Assembly: GCA_020161535.1 (NCBI GenBank)
Contig: JAIUNW010000010.1
Location: 146,241-210,240, forward strand
From: Bacteroidota bacterium
GTDB lineage: Bacteria > Bacteroidota > Bacteroidia > Chitinophagales > Chitinophagaceae
Length of the DNA: 64,000 nucleotides
Direction of reading: 5' to 3'
In this document: positions 8,558-17,206 of the stretch, piece by piece
How the letters are laid out: each line of letters starts with the position of its first letter
Position numbering within the stretch: the stretch's first letter is position 1
Notes under the pieces: model-generated
What the model was told of the DNA's origin: nothing
The model's input: only the letters and a program-made list of their open reading frames with translations
The model's database searches: none
Made by a program: the position numbers and the translations under genes

Positions 8558-9174
8558 GAAGCTTGTTTGTTTTTGGTTGCATGTTGCTGCTCTTGAACGC
8601 CTGCAACAATGCGTATAAAGGTTTGCAGGTAGCAACAGCGCCGGCAGCAAACTGTGTAGAGCGGCTCAAACCCGATTATACCAATATACTTTTTCGGGCA
8701 GAAGTAGAAGTACAGAAGCAATCGCTCGGTGGCTTGCTGCTGGTGAAGGCCATGCCCGATTCCACCCGACGGGTGGTTTTCACTTCGCCCACAGGCGTCA
8801 GTTTTTTCGACTTTGCTTTTGGGGGCGAGAAGGGGTTTGAAGTGGTTTCGATTATGGCAAAGCTGAACAAGAAACGGGTGATCGAATCACTGCGAAATGA
8901 TTTTGCGTTGTTTCTATTTGAGAGTAATGACAAGCTTCCACTGAAAAGAAAGCGGGGCGATGAATTTTATTACGGCTATCCGCAGGGCGAAAAAACAAAC
9001 TGGTACATTACGGATAGTGTTTGTCAGGTACTGAAACGGGCCGAGTTGGGTGCTCCCAAACGACCCCTGGCCGAGATACATTGGTGGCTGGATACGCAGC
9101 GGGTACCCGATTCGGCAATTATTCAGCACCATAATTTCCGGTTCAACATCCGATTGACTAAAATTGCAAGATGA
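8554..9174 (+). CDS. predicted outer-membrane lipoprotein (LolB-like position and role)
   Basis: A 206-residue lipoprotein: the signal peptide ends with the lipobox LLNAC, lipidated on Cys17. The rest is beta-rich, and no family is clearly recognisable. It overlaps both neighbours by ATGA junctions. Aryl-polyene clusters often pair a LolA-like carrier with a LolB-like (DUF3261-type) lipoprotein receptor, and this protein has the right size, lipidation and position for that role. The assignment as LolB-like rests on context, not on a motif I could verify. Confidence 0.65.
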   Translation: MRSLFVFGCMLLLLNACNNAYKGLQVATAPAANCVERLKPDYTNILFRAEVEVQKQSLGGLLLVKAMPDSTRRVVFTSPTGVSFFDFAFGGEKGFEVVSIMAKLNKKRVIESLRNDFALFLFESNDKLPLKRKRGDEFYYGYPQGEKTNWYITDSVCQVLKRAELGAPKRPLAEIHWWLDTQRVPDSAIIQHHNFRFNIRLTKIAR

Positions 9175-9545
9175 TATTAACGGGCGATTTTTGTAAGGTA
9201 ACCGAATGGCTGGCACATGAAAACCGGTGGACGGCCCAGTTGCATTGGAACGAAGGCCATGCGATTTTTGCCGGGCATTTTCCGGGTCAACCCGTGGTGC
9301 CGGGCGTGTGCATGATCCAAATGGTGCAGGAAGTTTTGGAACTGGCCTTTGGCAGTCGCCTGCAACTGGTTTCATCGGGCAGTATCAAATTTTTGCAGTT
9401 CATTGATCCTCGCGTGCATGCACAAACAGGCATGGAGATAAAATTGGTAAAAGAAGAAGCGGGTATGTACACGATCAGTGCACAGATCAGCCAGGAGTCT
9501 ATCGTGTTCTTTAAGTTTAATGCGGTGTACCAGTCGGCCGAATAA
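9171..9545 (+). CDS. FabZ/FabA-like hotdog 3-hydroxyacyl-ACP dehydratase
   Basis: A 124-residue single hotdog domain. The signature FAGHFPGQPVVPGVCMIQM matches the FabZ/FabA active-site helix, with the catalytic His in GHFPG. Dehydratases of this type (ApeI-like) install the double bonds of aryl polyenes. The start overlaps the upstream lipoprotein stop (ATGA), making this the last gene of the operon, about 50 bases before the convergent TPR gene. It lacks some of the usual C-terminal length of FabZ (about 140-150 residues). Confidence 0.85.
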   Translation: MILTGDFCKVTEWLAHENRWTAQLHWNEGHAIFAGHFPGQPVVPGVCMIQMVQEVLELAFGSRLQLVSSGSIKFLQFIDPRVHAQTGMEIKLVKEEAGMYTISAQISQESIVFFKFNAVYQSAE

Positions 9546-9596
9546 AACGGAATACGGAGGCCCACAAAATTTGGCGAGCCTTACCATTGCCGGGTC

Positions 9597-10415
9597 TTAC
9601 AAACAAATCAGGGTATAATACAAATCCTGCTGCACATCTTTGTACCCCGTATCAAACAATTGCTTCCACTCTAGGCAGAATTGTTTTTTCTCTTCGCTAC
9701 TCATCTTGGCTCCCAATTCTTTTGCATCGCGGGTACTGTATTTTTCCTGCATCGCCCGCGTAAAAGCGAAAGCCCGCATTTTATACATCGATTGTTTATC
9801 ATTGCTGAGGGTGGTTGCTTCTTCATAGAGCGCGAAAGCCGGTTTCAGGTCCCCCAATTTCAATTTATAATCTGCTTTTTGTATCAGGTAGGCAGGATTG
9901 CTTTGGTCAATATCAATCGCCATATCAATATGGGTAAAAGCTTTGTCGCGGTGCTGCAGTTTCCAATCAAGGTCTGCCAGTTTCGCATACATCGTGGCCC
10001 GATCTACCGCGTTCCGGTTCTTATCTGACAAAGAAATGATTTTGGCATAATCGTCTGCAGCGGCCGACAATTGCTGCAAGGCATAATGCGCTTCGGCTTT
10101 TTCAAAATAAGCGGCAATGCCCATTTCATTGGAGGCACTGATGGCCAGGTCTGCGGCGGTTACTGCTTCATCGTATCGCTTGAGCCCGTTGAGCGCTTTT
10201 GCTCTTCCGGTATTGCCCTGCTCTTTGGCATCTTTGGCCGAACATTTTCGCAACACTTTGTCGAAGGTTTCCAAGGCCTTGCTGTAATCGCCCGATTCAT
10301 TGAGCGCATTCCCCGCCTGCACCAGCTTATAACATTTGTTTGACATGGTGATGAGCGACTGTGCTTGCACGGTGCCAGAAAAAAACAAAAGACCCAAATA
10401 CAGAAAATGTTTCAT
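9597..10415 (-). CDS. secreted TPR-repeat protein
   Basis: A 272-residue protein with a signal peptide (MKHFLYLGLLFFSGTVQAQS) followed by helical tetratricopeptide repeats, seen as A-L-x-x-F/Y-D-K-A spacing (GDYSKALETFDKVL, KRYDEAVTAADLAI, RDKAFTHIDMAIDI, GDLKPAFALYEEAT). TPR proteins act as protein-binding scaffolds; partners are unknown. It is convergent with the pigment operon and divergent from the small membrane protein gene at 10498. Confidence 0.8.
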   Translation of the reverse strand: MKHFLYLGLLFFSGTVQAQSLITMSNKCYKLVQAGNALNESGDYSKALETFDKVLRKCSAKDAKEQGNTGRAKALNGLKRYDEAVTAADLAISASNEMGIAAYFEKAEAHYALQQLSAAADDYAKIISLSDKNRNAVDRATMYAKLADLDWKLQHRDKAFTHIDMAIDIDQSNPAYLIQKADYKLKLGDLKPAFALYEEATTLSNDKQSMYKMRAFAFTRAMQEKYSTRDAKELGAKMSSEEKKQFCLEWKQLFDTGYKDVQQDLYYTLICL

Positions 10416-10485
10416 ATTCTATTCGTTGATACAAAGATTGTGCAAACAGCCGGCATTTTTCCCGGGCAGATATATAATCTATGGC

Positions 10486-10493
10486 TAAATTTG
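10486..10493 (+). promoter_or_regulatory. Bacteroidota -7 promoter element (TAAATTTG)
   Basis: TAAATTTG fits the TAnnTTTG consensus and lies four bases before the ATG at 10498, implying a leaderless or nearly leaderless transcript. No good TTG is visible 19 bases upstream, so the -33 part is weak. Confidence 0.45.
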
Positions 10494-10497
10494 TGCC

Positions 10498-10722
10498 ATG
10501 AAGATCCGGAAGCATTTTTTCCTTTGTTTGTTTGCCGCTGGTTTGTTGGCTGCCAGCGATGCAAATGCGCAATGCTCCATCTGCACCAAAACCGCCCAGC
10601 AAATGGGTGAAAAACCAGCGAAGGCTTTGAACGGCGGCATCATCTACCTGGCCGCTACACCACTGGCCATTCTCGGCATACTGGGTTTCCGTTGGTACCG
10701 CGCCAATAAAGACATGCTATAG
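10498..10722 (+). CDS. small secreted/membrane protein with CSIC motif
   Basis: A 74-residue protein with a signal peptide (cleavage after SDANA), a C-S-I-C-T-K motif just after the cleavage site, and one C-terminal membrane helix (GGIIYLAATPLAILGILGF) ending in a short basic tail. Similar small proteins occur widely in Bacteroidota, but I know of no established function. The paired cysteines near the periplasmic face could bind metal or form a disulfide; that is inference. It is transcribed divergently from the TPR gene. Confidence 0.7.
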   Translation: MKIRKHFFLCLFAAGLLAASDANAQCSICTKTAQQMGEKPAKALNGGIIYLAATPLAILGILGFRWYRANKDML

Positions 10723-10759
10723 ACGAGAGAATCGTATCTTCCGGTACAAACCGACTAAC

Positions 10760-13168
10760 ATGCGTTTCTTTTTTGCCTGGCTGCTACTGGCGCCCGTTTT
10801 TCTATTGGCACAAGCGCTGCCCACCATTGAAGAAAAGACAAAAGGACTCACCCGACTCGAAGGCTATTTTCCGCTATACCGCGACGACCAGCAGGGCAAA
10901 CTCTGGTTGGAGGTCAACAAGTTCGACCAGGAAATTTTATATGTAACCAGCCTACCCGCTGGCCTGGGCTCGAACGATATTGGCCTTGATCGCGGTATCA
11001 TCGGCGGCGAATTTGTGGTAAAATTTCAACGAACCGGTCGCAAGATCCTCCTCTTCCAACCCAACTACAATTACCGCGCAACCGGTAGCGCGGCCGAGAA
11101 ACGCGCGGTAGAACAATCATTCGCCCCGTCGGTGTTATGGGGCTTTACCGCAGAAGCGGCTACGGGTGACCGTTACCTGGTTGATTTATCTGACTTTTTA
11201 TTGCGCGATGCCATGAAAGCAGCCAATCGCATCCGCGGCATGAAGCAGGGAAATTTTGCGGTCGACAAATCACGCTCGGCACTTTATTTTCCCGCCACTA
11301 AAAATTTTCCATTCAACACCGAAATGGAAGCGAGCGTTACGCTGGTGAACAACGAAGGCGGCGTGGGCAATTATGTATCGTCTGTTTCGGCTTCGCCGGA
11401 TGCCATCACACTGCGCATGCACCATGCTTTTGTACAATTGCCCGACGATAACTATAAGCCCCGGGTACTCGACCCCCGTGCCGGTTTTTTTGGCATATCT
11501 TATTTTGACTACAGTACGCCCGTATCGGCGCCCATCGAAAAATTCTTTATCAACCGCCATCGCCTGCAGAAGAAAGACCCAACAGCCGCGATGAGTGAAC
11601 CCGTGAAACCCATCATTTATTACCTCGACAATGGCACACCTGAACCCATTCGCTCAGCGCTCTTAGATGGGGCACGTTGGTGGAACCAGGCATTTACGGC
11701 GGCCGGTTACAAAGATGCTTTTCGGGTGGAGATACTGCCCGACAGTGCAGACCCGATGGATATCCGTTATAACATGATCAACTGGGTGCATCGCAGTACC
11801 CGAGGCTGGAGTTTTGGGGGCGCTGTATCAGATCCGCGTACGGGTGAAGTCATCAAAGGCAATGTGACCCTCGGCTCGTTGCGCGTGCGACAGGATTATT
11901 TAATTGCACAGGGCTTGTTATCGCCTTTTGCCAAAGACCTGCCCGCCAATGATCCGATGCTGCAAATGGCGCTTGCGCGCTTGCGCCAGTTGGCAGCTCA
12001 TGAAGTGGGTCATACCCTTGGTATTGCACACAATTATATTGCAAGTGCTTATGGCAATAGCAGTGTGATGGATTATCCGCAGCCGCAGGCAATGCTGGAT
12101 GCCGATGGTAAAATCAGTTTGGCCAATGCCTATGATGATAAAATTGGCGACTGGGATAAACTGACCATTAACTGGGGATACAACGACTTGCCGGCAGGCA
12201 CCGATGAAGCAGCCTGGCTGGACAAAACTTTACAGGACGGCATCGGTAAGAATCTGCTGTATATCACCGACCGGGATGCAAGGGCAGCAGGCGGCGCGCA
12301 TCCGCAAGCGCATTTGTGGGACAATGGAAAAGATGCAGTGAACGAGTTGACTGCCATGGTGAAGATCCGAACACAAGCGCTACAACAATTCGGTGAGAAC
12401 ACGGTTCGCACAGGCACGCCGTTGGCATTTTTGGAAGATGCCCTGGTGCCGGTTTATTTTTATCATCGCTACCAGTTGGAGGCAGTTACCAAGATCATTG
12501 GCGGTGTAAATTATCGCTATGCGGTCAAAGGCGATCATCAGCCGGTACCCATCACCGTTAGTAAGGCCGAACAGTTGCGTGCACTCGATGCAGTGATTCA
12601 ATGCATTGATCCTGCTTTTCTCAACCTGCCTGAAAAAATCATTGCGCTTATACCACCACGCCCAGGTACGTATGATTTTACGCGCGAATTGTTCAGCAAA
12701 AGAACCGGCCTGCCCTTCGATGCATTGAGCCCGGCCGAAGCGGCTGCTGATTTTCCCTTCTCTTTTCTTTTCCATCCTGAGCGACTCAGCCGGCTCGAAG
12801 AACAAGCGGCTACCGGCGGTTTGTCATCCGCCGACATGGCCAATAAATTAATCAACGCCACTTTCAAAGCCAAACGCAAAACAGGCATGGAAGCCTTGCT
12901 GCAATTGCAAACAGAACAGGTATTGTTGACGTATTTATTGCATTGGTCGGTCGATGAAAAATGTAATACCGCTGCTCGTGCCAGTGCGGTGCTAACCCTG
13001 AAACAATTAAAACAATGGGTGGAACAACAACAGAAAATCACGCATGACCCGCGACTGCTGGCACATTATGCATTGGTCATAGATCGGATGGCGTCGCCTG
13101 AAAAAGCAGTCACCACTGAACATGTTGATCTGCCACCCGGTGCGCCTATTGGTTGCGAGATGGATTGA
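10760..13168 (+). CDS. secreted zinc-dependent metalloprotease (DUF5117/DUF5118 type)
   Basis: An 802-residue exported protein with signal peptide MRFFFAWLLLAPVFLLAQA. The zinc-binding motif HEVGHTLGIAH (His414, Glu415, His418, His424) is the extended HExxHxxGxxH of metzincins. The long N-terminal region and the sequence MDYPQP after the zinc site fit the Bacteroidota/Proteobacteria metalloproteases annotated with DUF5117 and DUF5118. The likely role is extracellular or periplasmic peptide hydrolysis. Its 3' end overlaps the convergent meaB gene by 23 bases. Confidence 0.88.
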   Translation: MRFFFAWLLLAPVFLLAQALPTIEEKTKGLTRLEGYFPLYRDDQQGKLWLEVNKFDQEILYVTSLPAGLGSNDIGLDRGIIGGEFVVKFQRTGRKILLFQPNYNYRATGSAAEKRAVEQSFAPSVLWGFTAEAATGDRYLVDLSDFLLRDAMKAANRIRGMKQGNFAVDKSRSALYFPATKNFPFNTEMEASVTLVNNEGGVGNYVSSVSASPDAITLRMHHAFVQLPDDNYKPRVLDPRAGFFGISYFDYSTPVSAPIEKFFINRHRLQKKDPTAAMSEPVKPIIYYLDNGTPEPIRSALLDGARWWNQAFTAAGYKDAFRVEILPDSADPMDIRYNMINWVHRSTRGWSFGGAVSDPRTGEVIKGNVTLGSLRVRQDYLIAQGLLSPFAKDLPANDPMLQMALARLRQLAAHEVGHTLGIAHNYIASAYGNSSVMDYPQPQAMLDADGKISLANAYDDKIGDWDKLTINWGYNDLPAGTDEAAWLDKTLQDGIGKNLLYITDRDARAAGGAHPQAHLWDNGKDAVNELTAMVKIRTQALQQFGENTVRTGTPLAFLEDALVPVYFYHRYQLEAVTKIIGGVNYRYAVKGDHQPVPITVSKAEQLRALDAVIQCIDPAFLNLPEKIIALIPPRPGTYDFTRELFSKRTGLPFDALSPAEAAADFPFSFLFHPERLSRLEEQAATGGLSSADMANKLINATFKAKRKTGMEALLQLQTEQVLLTYLLHWSVDEKCNTAARASAVLTLKQLKQWVEQQQKITHDPRLLAHYALVIDRMASPEKAVTTEHVDLPPGAPIGCEMD

Positions 13169-14054
13169 GGTATTGCTGTACCAATTTTTGCAGATCGACA
13201 TCTCCCTGCAGTTGTAAGGCACGAATGGCTTCGGTGAGCGATAGCAGGTTGATGTCTTGCATGCGTTGGCGGGCAATCATCGCATAAGCCCTTTCGGCCA
13301 GGATGCGCGGGTCTTTGGGCAGTGGCTGTTGCAATTGTTTTTGCATCGATGCTACAAGTGCTGGTATGCCGGTGTTTTGCAGGGCAGATACATTGAAAAC
13401 CGGGGCGGTCGCTTTTAACGGATCGGGGTGCAGGTGGATGGATTTTTCCAACGCAGTTTTGAAAGCGATCGATCCAGGCCGGTCTGATTTGTTCACCACA
13501 AAAATATCGGCGATCTCCATGATGCCCGATTTGAGTGCCTGTATATCATCGCCCGATTCGGGCACCAGCACCAACAGGCAAAGATCGGCCAGTGCCACGA
13601 TGGCCATTTCATTTTGACCTACGCCCACAGTCTCAATCAGAATATAATCAAAGGGCGCCATTTTCAGGAGTTCGGTGATGTCGGGAATTTGCGGATGTAA
13701 TCCGCCGACACTACCCCGCGAGGCCAATGAACGAATATATACATCGGGGTGTTGGTACCAGTTGCTCATGCGGATGCGATCGCCCAGTAACGAGCCGCGG
13801 TGAAATGGCGAAGAGGGATCAATGCAAAGCACGGCCACCCGCGCGCCCTGATCCAGCAGGGCGCCAATCAGCCGATCGGTGAGCGTGCTTTTGCCCGCGC
13901 CCGGAGGACCGGTAATGCCAATCACCGGCACCCGCTTTGCGTGGATGTCCATGGCATTGCTGGCCTGGTTGTTTTCCAACAGGCTGATGCCACGCGCAAT
14001 GGCTTTTCGGTTGCCGGCTGTAACAGCGGCCAGGTCGATGGGCAACATGATCAT
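13146..14054 (-). CDS. meaB: methylmalonyl-CoA mutase-associated GTPase MeaB
   Basis: A 302-residue G3E-family GTPase. Walker A is GPPGAGKST at 49-57. The family hallmarks SSPFHRGSLLGDRIRM, ETVGVGQNE and NKSD are all visible. MeaB (ArgK-like) binds methylmalonyl-CoA mutase, gates cobalamin loading and protects the enzyme from inactivation. The mutase genes are not in this window. The gene converges on the metalloprotease with a 23-base overlap and diverges from the glycosyltransferase. Confidence 0.95.
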   Translation of the reverse strand: MIMLPIDLAAVTAGNRKAIARGISLLENNQASNAMDIHAKRVPVIGITGPPGAGKSTLTDRLIGALLDQGARVAVLCIDPSSPFHRGSLLGDRIRMSNWYQHPDVYIRSLASRGSVGGLHPQIPDITELLKMAPFDYILIETVGVGQNEMAIVALADLCLLVLVPESGDDIQALKSGIMEIADIFVVNKSDRPGSIAFKTALEKSIHLHPDPLKATAPVFNVSALQNTGIPALVASMQKQLQQPLPKDPRILAERAYAMIARQRMQDINLLSLTEAIRALQLQGDVDLQKLVQQYLNPSRNQ

Positions 14055-14105
14055 TCAAGTAAGCAAATAAACACCGTTTAACCTAAATACTCTTTATTTG
14101 CAGGG

Positions 14106-15005
14106 ATGGATCGCGTAAAACTTTCGGGATATTCTTATGTGCGAAATGGCCTGCGCCTGGGCTATCCTTTTTTGGAGTCGATTCGGTCGGTGCTGCCCAT
14201 TTGTGATGAATTCATCATGGTGGTGGGCGATTCAACCGATGGCACGCGCGAAGCAGTGGCGGCTTTGGGCGAAAAGGTTCGCATCATTGATACGATATGG
14301 GACGATGCGCTTCGGCAAAACGGAAAGATCTTTGCCCTGCAATCGAATATTGGCCTGGATGCCTGTCAATACGATTGGGTGTTACCGATCCAGGCCGATG
14401 AAGTGATCCACGAAAGCGGGCTACCGAAAATCCAGGCGGCGATTGAACAATATGATGCCGATAAAAAAGTAGAAGGATTTATACTTCCTTTTTTGCATTT
14501 CTGGGGCGATTACCAGCACATACGCAATTCGCGGCGGGTGCACCGTTTTGAAACACGCATAGTGCGTCGCTCTGAGCACATTAAACCGTTTAAAGACTCG
14601 CAGGGCTTTCGGTATTTTCCGACTGCGGCTGCCTATGCTGCGGGTAGGCCTAACCGTAAGTTGCGCGTGAAATTGATTGATACCCCGATTTATCATTATG
14701 TAGCAGTGAAGTCGGAGGCGGAGATGAAAGGCAAGATGTCGGCCTTTCTGCAACGCTATGAATCAACAGATATGGAGAACTTGGCCGCGGCCTCGGCAGA
14801 TTTTAAATTTCAACAGGTGGATCGTGTAGTGCCGTTTACTGATTCACACCCGGCCGTGATGGCAGCGCGCATTGCAGATTATACGTATACATTTGAATAC
14901 GATCCGTCGAAAGCGACCTGGAAAGGGAAGGACCGGTTTATTCAACCGATAGAAGATTTTTTAGGTGTCCGTTTCGGCGAGTTTAAAAATTATAAGCTGA
15001 TTTGA
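14106..15005 (+). CDS. glycosyltransferase family 2-like protein
   Basis: A 299-residue protein with a GT-A-like N-terminal half: SYVRNGLRLGYPFLESIRS, then DEFIMVVGDSTDGTREA as the nucleotide-sugar fold, and WVLPIQADEVIHE where the DxD-type acidic pair would be (QADE). No membrane segments are obvious. It starts a short + strand run (LON, coaX, lptC) with two bases before the next gene. It probably adds sugar to an envelope glycan; donor and acceptor are unknown. Confidence 0.75.
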   Translation: MDRVKLSGYSYVRNGLRLGYPFLESIRSVLPICDEFIMVVGDSTDGTREAVAALGEKVRIIDTIWDDALRQNGKIFALQSNIGLDACQYDWVLPIQADEVIHESGLPKIQAAIEQYDADKKVEGFILPFLHFWGDYQHIRNSRRVHRFETRIVRRSEHIKPFKDSQGFRYFPTAAAYAAGRPNRKLRVKLIDTPIYHYVAVKSEAEMKGKMSAFLQRYESTDMENLAAASADFKFQQVDRVVPFTDSHPAVMAARIADYTYTFEYDPSKATWKGKDRFIQPIEDFLGVRFGEFKNYKLI

Positions 15006-15006
15006 C

Positions 15007-15651
15007 ATGACGAATTTTATTCCCATTTTTCCGCTGGGTATTGTGGTGTATCCCGGCGAAGACCTTAACCTGCATATTTTCGAACCGCGGTATAAACAAT
15101 TGATTAAAGAATGTGCGGCGGCCAAAAAACCATTCGGCATTCCGACGGTGATCAACCAGCGATTGGGTGAGTTGGGTACCCTGGTAAGCGTGGTTGAAAT
15201 CACCAAAGAATATGAAAATGGCGAGATGGATATCAAAACCAAGGGCGGTGATATTTTTCGCATACTCGAAACCGTTAAGGAGATTCCAGATAAATTGTAC
15301 AGCGGCGCTATAGTGACCTATCCCGAAAATGCCCGCGGAATGGGCATTCGCGAATTGATGAACTGGGTCGTGAATAATATCCGCGAAATGCACAAGATGC
15401 TGGATGTGCACAAAGATTTCAAGCTGGCTGATGACCAGTTGTTGAGTTATGATGTAGCCCATCATGCAGGTATGACCATCGAAGAAGAATATGAGTTGTT
15501 GGGTTTGCTGCGCGAAGACCAGCGACAGGAATACCTGAAACGGCACCTTACCAAAATGTTGCCGGTATTAAAAACGGTGGAAGAACTGAAACAGAAAGTG
15601 AAACTGAACGGCCATTTTAAAAACCTATCTTCACTGGACCTGGATATCTGA
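15007..15651 (+). CDS. stand-alone LON substrate-binding domain protein
   Basis: A 214-residue protein that matches the N-terminal LON domain of Lon protease: FIPIFPLGIVVYPGEDLNLHIFEPRYKQL at the start, GTLVSVVEI and YENGEMDIKTKGGDIFRI after it. No ATPase or Ser-Lys protease domain follows, so it cannot be a protease itself. Stand-alone LON proteins are common in bacteria and are not well understood. It lies directly between the glycosyltransferase and coaX. Confidence 0.88.
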   Translation: MTNFIPIFPLGIVVYPGEDLNLHIFEPRYKQLIKECAAAKKPFGIPTVINQRLGELGTLVSVVEITKEYENGEMDIKTKGGDIFRILETVKEIPDKLYSGAIVTYPENARGMGIRELMNWVVNNIREMHKMLDVHKDFKLADDQLLSYDVAHHAGMTIEEEYELLGLLREDQRQEYLKRHLTKMLPVLKTVEELKQKVKLNGHFKNLSSLDLDI

Positions 15652-15653
15652 TT

Positions 15654-16385
15654 ATGAATAGCACACTCTGTTTAGACTTTGGCAATACGCGACAGAAATA
15701 CGCTTTTTTTAGTGGTGGCGAGCTGACGGAGCATGGTGTATTGGACGATGAATTGGATGAATTGCGGCAAGTGACTGAACGGTTGAAGCCGCACCATAGC
15801 ATACTTTCATCGGTGGTAAATCATTCGCCAGCGGTAGAAGCATTTTTATCGGCGCATACCCGCTATCATTTGTTGAACAATAAATCAAAACTGCCCTTTA
15901 GTACGCCGGTGGGCAAGCCGTCGACCATTGGTGCCGATCGATTGGCTATTTGTGCGGCAGCAGTGAATCTTTTTCCCGGTAAAAACAACCTCGCTATTGC
16001 CTTGGGCACCTGCATCACTTACAATTTTATCAATTACCGGCACGAGTTTTTGGGCGGTGGTATTTCACCGGGCATGGACATGCGTTTCAAGAGCCTGCGT
16101 GATTATACGGCCAAGCTGCCGCTGGTTGACGAAGACTGGAATTTTCCGTTGGTAGGCTACGATACCGAAACCAATATTACCAGTGGTGTGATTCTCGGCA
16201 TGGCCAAAGAGATTGATGGATTTATTGATGCCTATGCCGAACGCTATAGCAACTTTAACGTGCTCTTAACCGGGGGCAATTCGGCCTATTTTGTGCCCCA
16301 TTTGAAAAACAGGATATTTGCAGACCCAGACCTGATATTCAAGGGACTCTATGCGATCAGCTTACACAATCAAACCGCTTCATAA
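15654..16385 (+). CDS. coaX: type III pantothenate kinase
   Basis: A 243-residue member of the ASKHA fold. Key motifs: LDFGNTRQK (phosphate loop with the first aspartate), IGADRLAICAAA and LGTCITYNFI, with GGGISPGMDMR following. CoaX carries out the first step of coenzyme A synthesis, ATP-dependent phosphorylation of pantothenate, in the cytoplasm; type III enzymes need a monovalent cation and resist CoA feedback. The gene starts two bases after the LON gene and precedes lptC. Confidence 0.95.
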   Translation: MNSTLCLDFGNTRQKYAFFSGGELTEHGVLDDELDELRQVTERLKPHHSILSSVVNHSPAVEAFLSAHTRYHLLNNKSKLPFSTPVGKPSTIGADRLAICAAAVNLFPGKNNLAIALGTCITYNFINYRHEFLGGGISPGMDMRFKSLRDYTAKLPLVDEDWNFPLVGYDTETNITSGVILGMAKEIDGFIDAYAERYSNFNVLLTGGNSAYFVPHLKNRIFADPDLIFKGLYAISLHNQTAS

Positions 16386-16408
16386 CCCTGCTCGCTTCTT
16401 TCAATAGC

Positions 16409-17206
16409 ATGACTAACTGGTACCGTTATACGCTTTTCGCTGCTATGCTGTTCTGCGGCTGTGAAAACAGCATGGAAGATATTAAGAAACTGACCGAAAA
16501 GCGCGATGCGGTAGAAGAGGCGCTAAAGGTGGAGAGTTACCTGAGCCAGGGCGGACAAATGAAAGCGAAATTGACGGCGCCGGTCATGAATCGCCATGTA
16601 ACCGATAGTCCATATATCGAATTTCCCCAATCATTGCATGTTGATTTTTTTGACGATAGTACAAAAGTGGAGAACCAGTTGTTCGCGCGTTATGGTCGCT
16701 ATCGCGAAAACGAGGGCAAGGTATTGCTGCGCGATAGTGTGGTAGTGTTTAATATCCGTCGCGATACCATGCGCACCAATGAATTGTGGTGGGACCAGAA
16801 CAAGGGTATTTTTTATACAGACAAACCTGTCGACATTCACCAGCCCGATAAGATTGTGCATTCGGAAGGCGGACTCGAAGCCGACCAGTCGTTCAATTGG
16901 TATGTGCTAAAACAAAATGTAGGATCGATGACGGTACCGAAAGGCGGCTTCAAGGTGGCGCCCCCTGATTCTACCAAGCGCGACTCGCTGCGCATCGCCC
17001 GCGATTCAGCAGCCCGCCGCGGCGGCGAGCCGGTGCCGGTGGCACCCACACCTGCCAGCGCCATACCGGGCGTTGTGCCTTCGGGCAAGCCGGCAATTAA
17101 CAAGGGCGATAGCCTGCGCCGCCGGGGCTTCTTACAGCCAACCTTGATTCCCATCCGACCAAAACCGGATCACCCGACGGGTAAAATTAGCGGGGCAGTA
17201 ATTTGA
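16409..17206 (+). CDS. lptC: LPS export protein LptC (lipoprotein form)
   Basis: A 265-residue envelope protein. A hydrophobic N-terminus ends with FCGC, consistent with lipidation at Cys18. The central beta-jellyroll stretch (GQMKAKLTAPVMNRHVTDSPYIEFPQ, DTMRTNELWWDQNKGIFYTD) is typical of Bacteroidota LptC. LptC bridges the LptB2FG transporter to LptA in lipopolysaccharide export. The C-terminal 80 residues are Pro/Arg/Ser-rich and probably disordered, an extension beyond the usual domain. The coding end overlaps the convergent hydrolase gene by 20 bases. Confidence 0.88.
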   Translation: MTNWYRYTLFAAMLFCGCENSMEDIKKLTEKRDAVEEALKVESYLSQGGQMKAKLTAPVMNRHVTDSPYIEFPQSLHVDFFDDSTKVENQLFARYGRYRENEGKVLLRDSVVVFNIRRDTMRTNELWWDQNKGIFYTDKPVDIHQPDKIVHSEGGLEADQSFNWYVLKQNVGSMTVPKGGFKVAPPDSTKRDSLRIARDSAARRGGEPVPVAPTPASAIPGVVPSGKPAINKGDSLRRRGFLQPTLIPIRPKPDHPTGKISGAVI

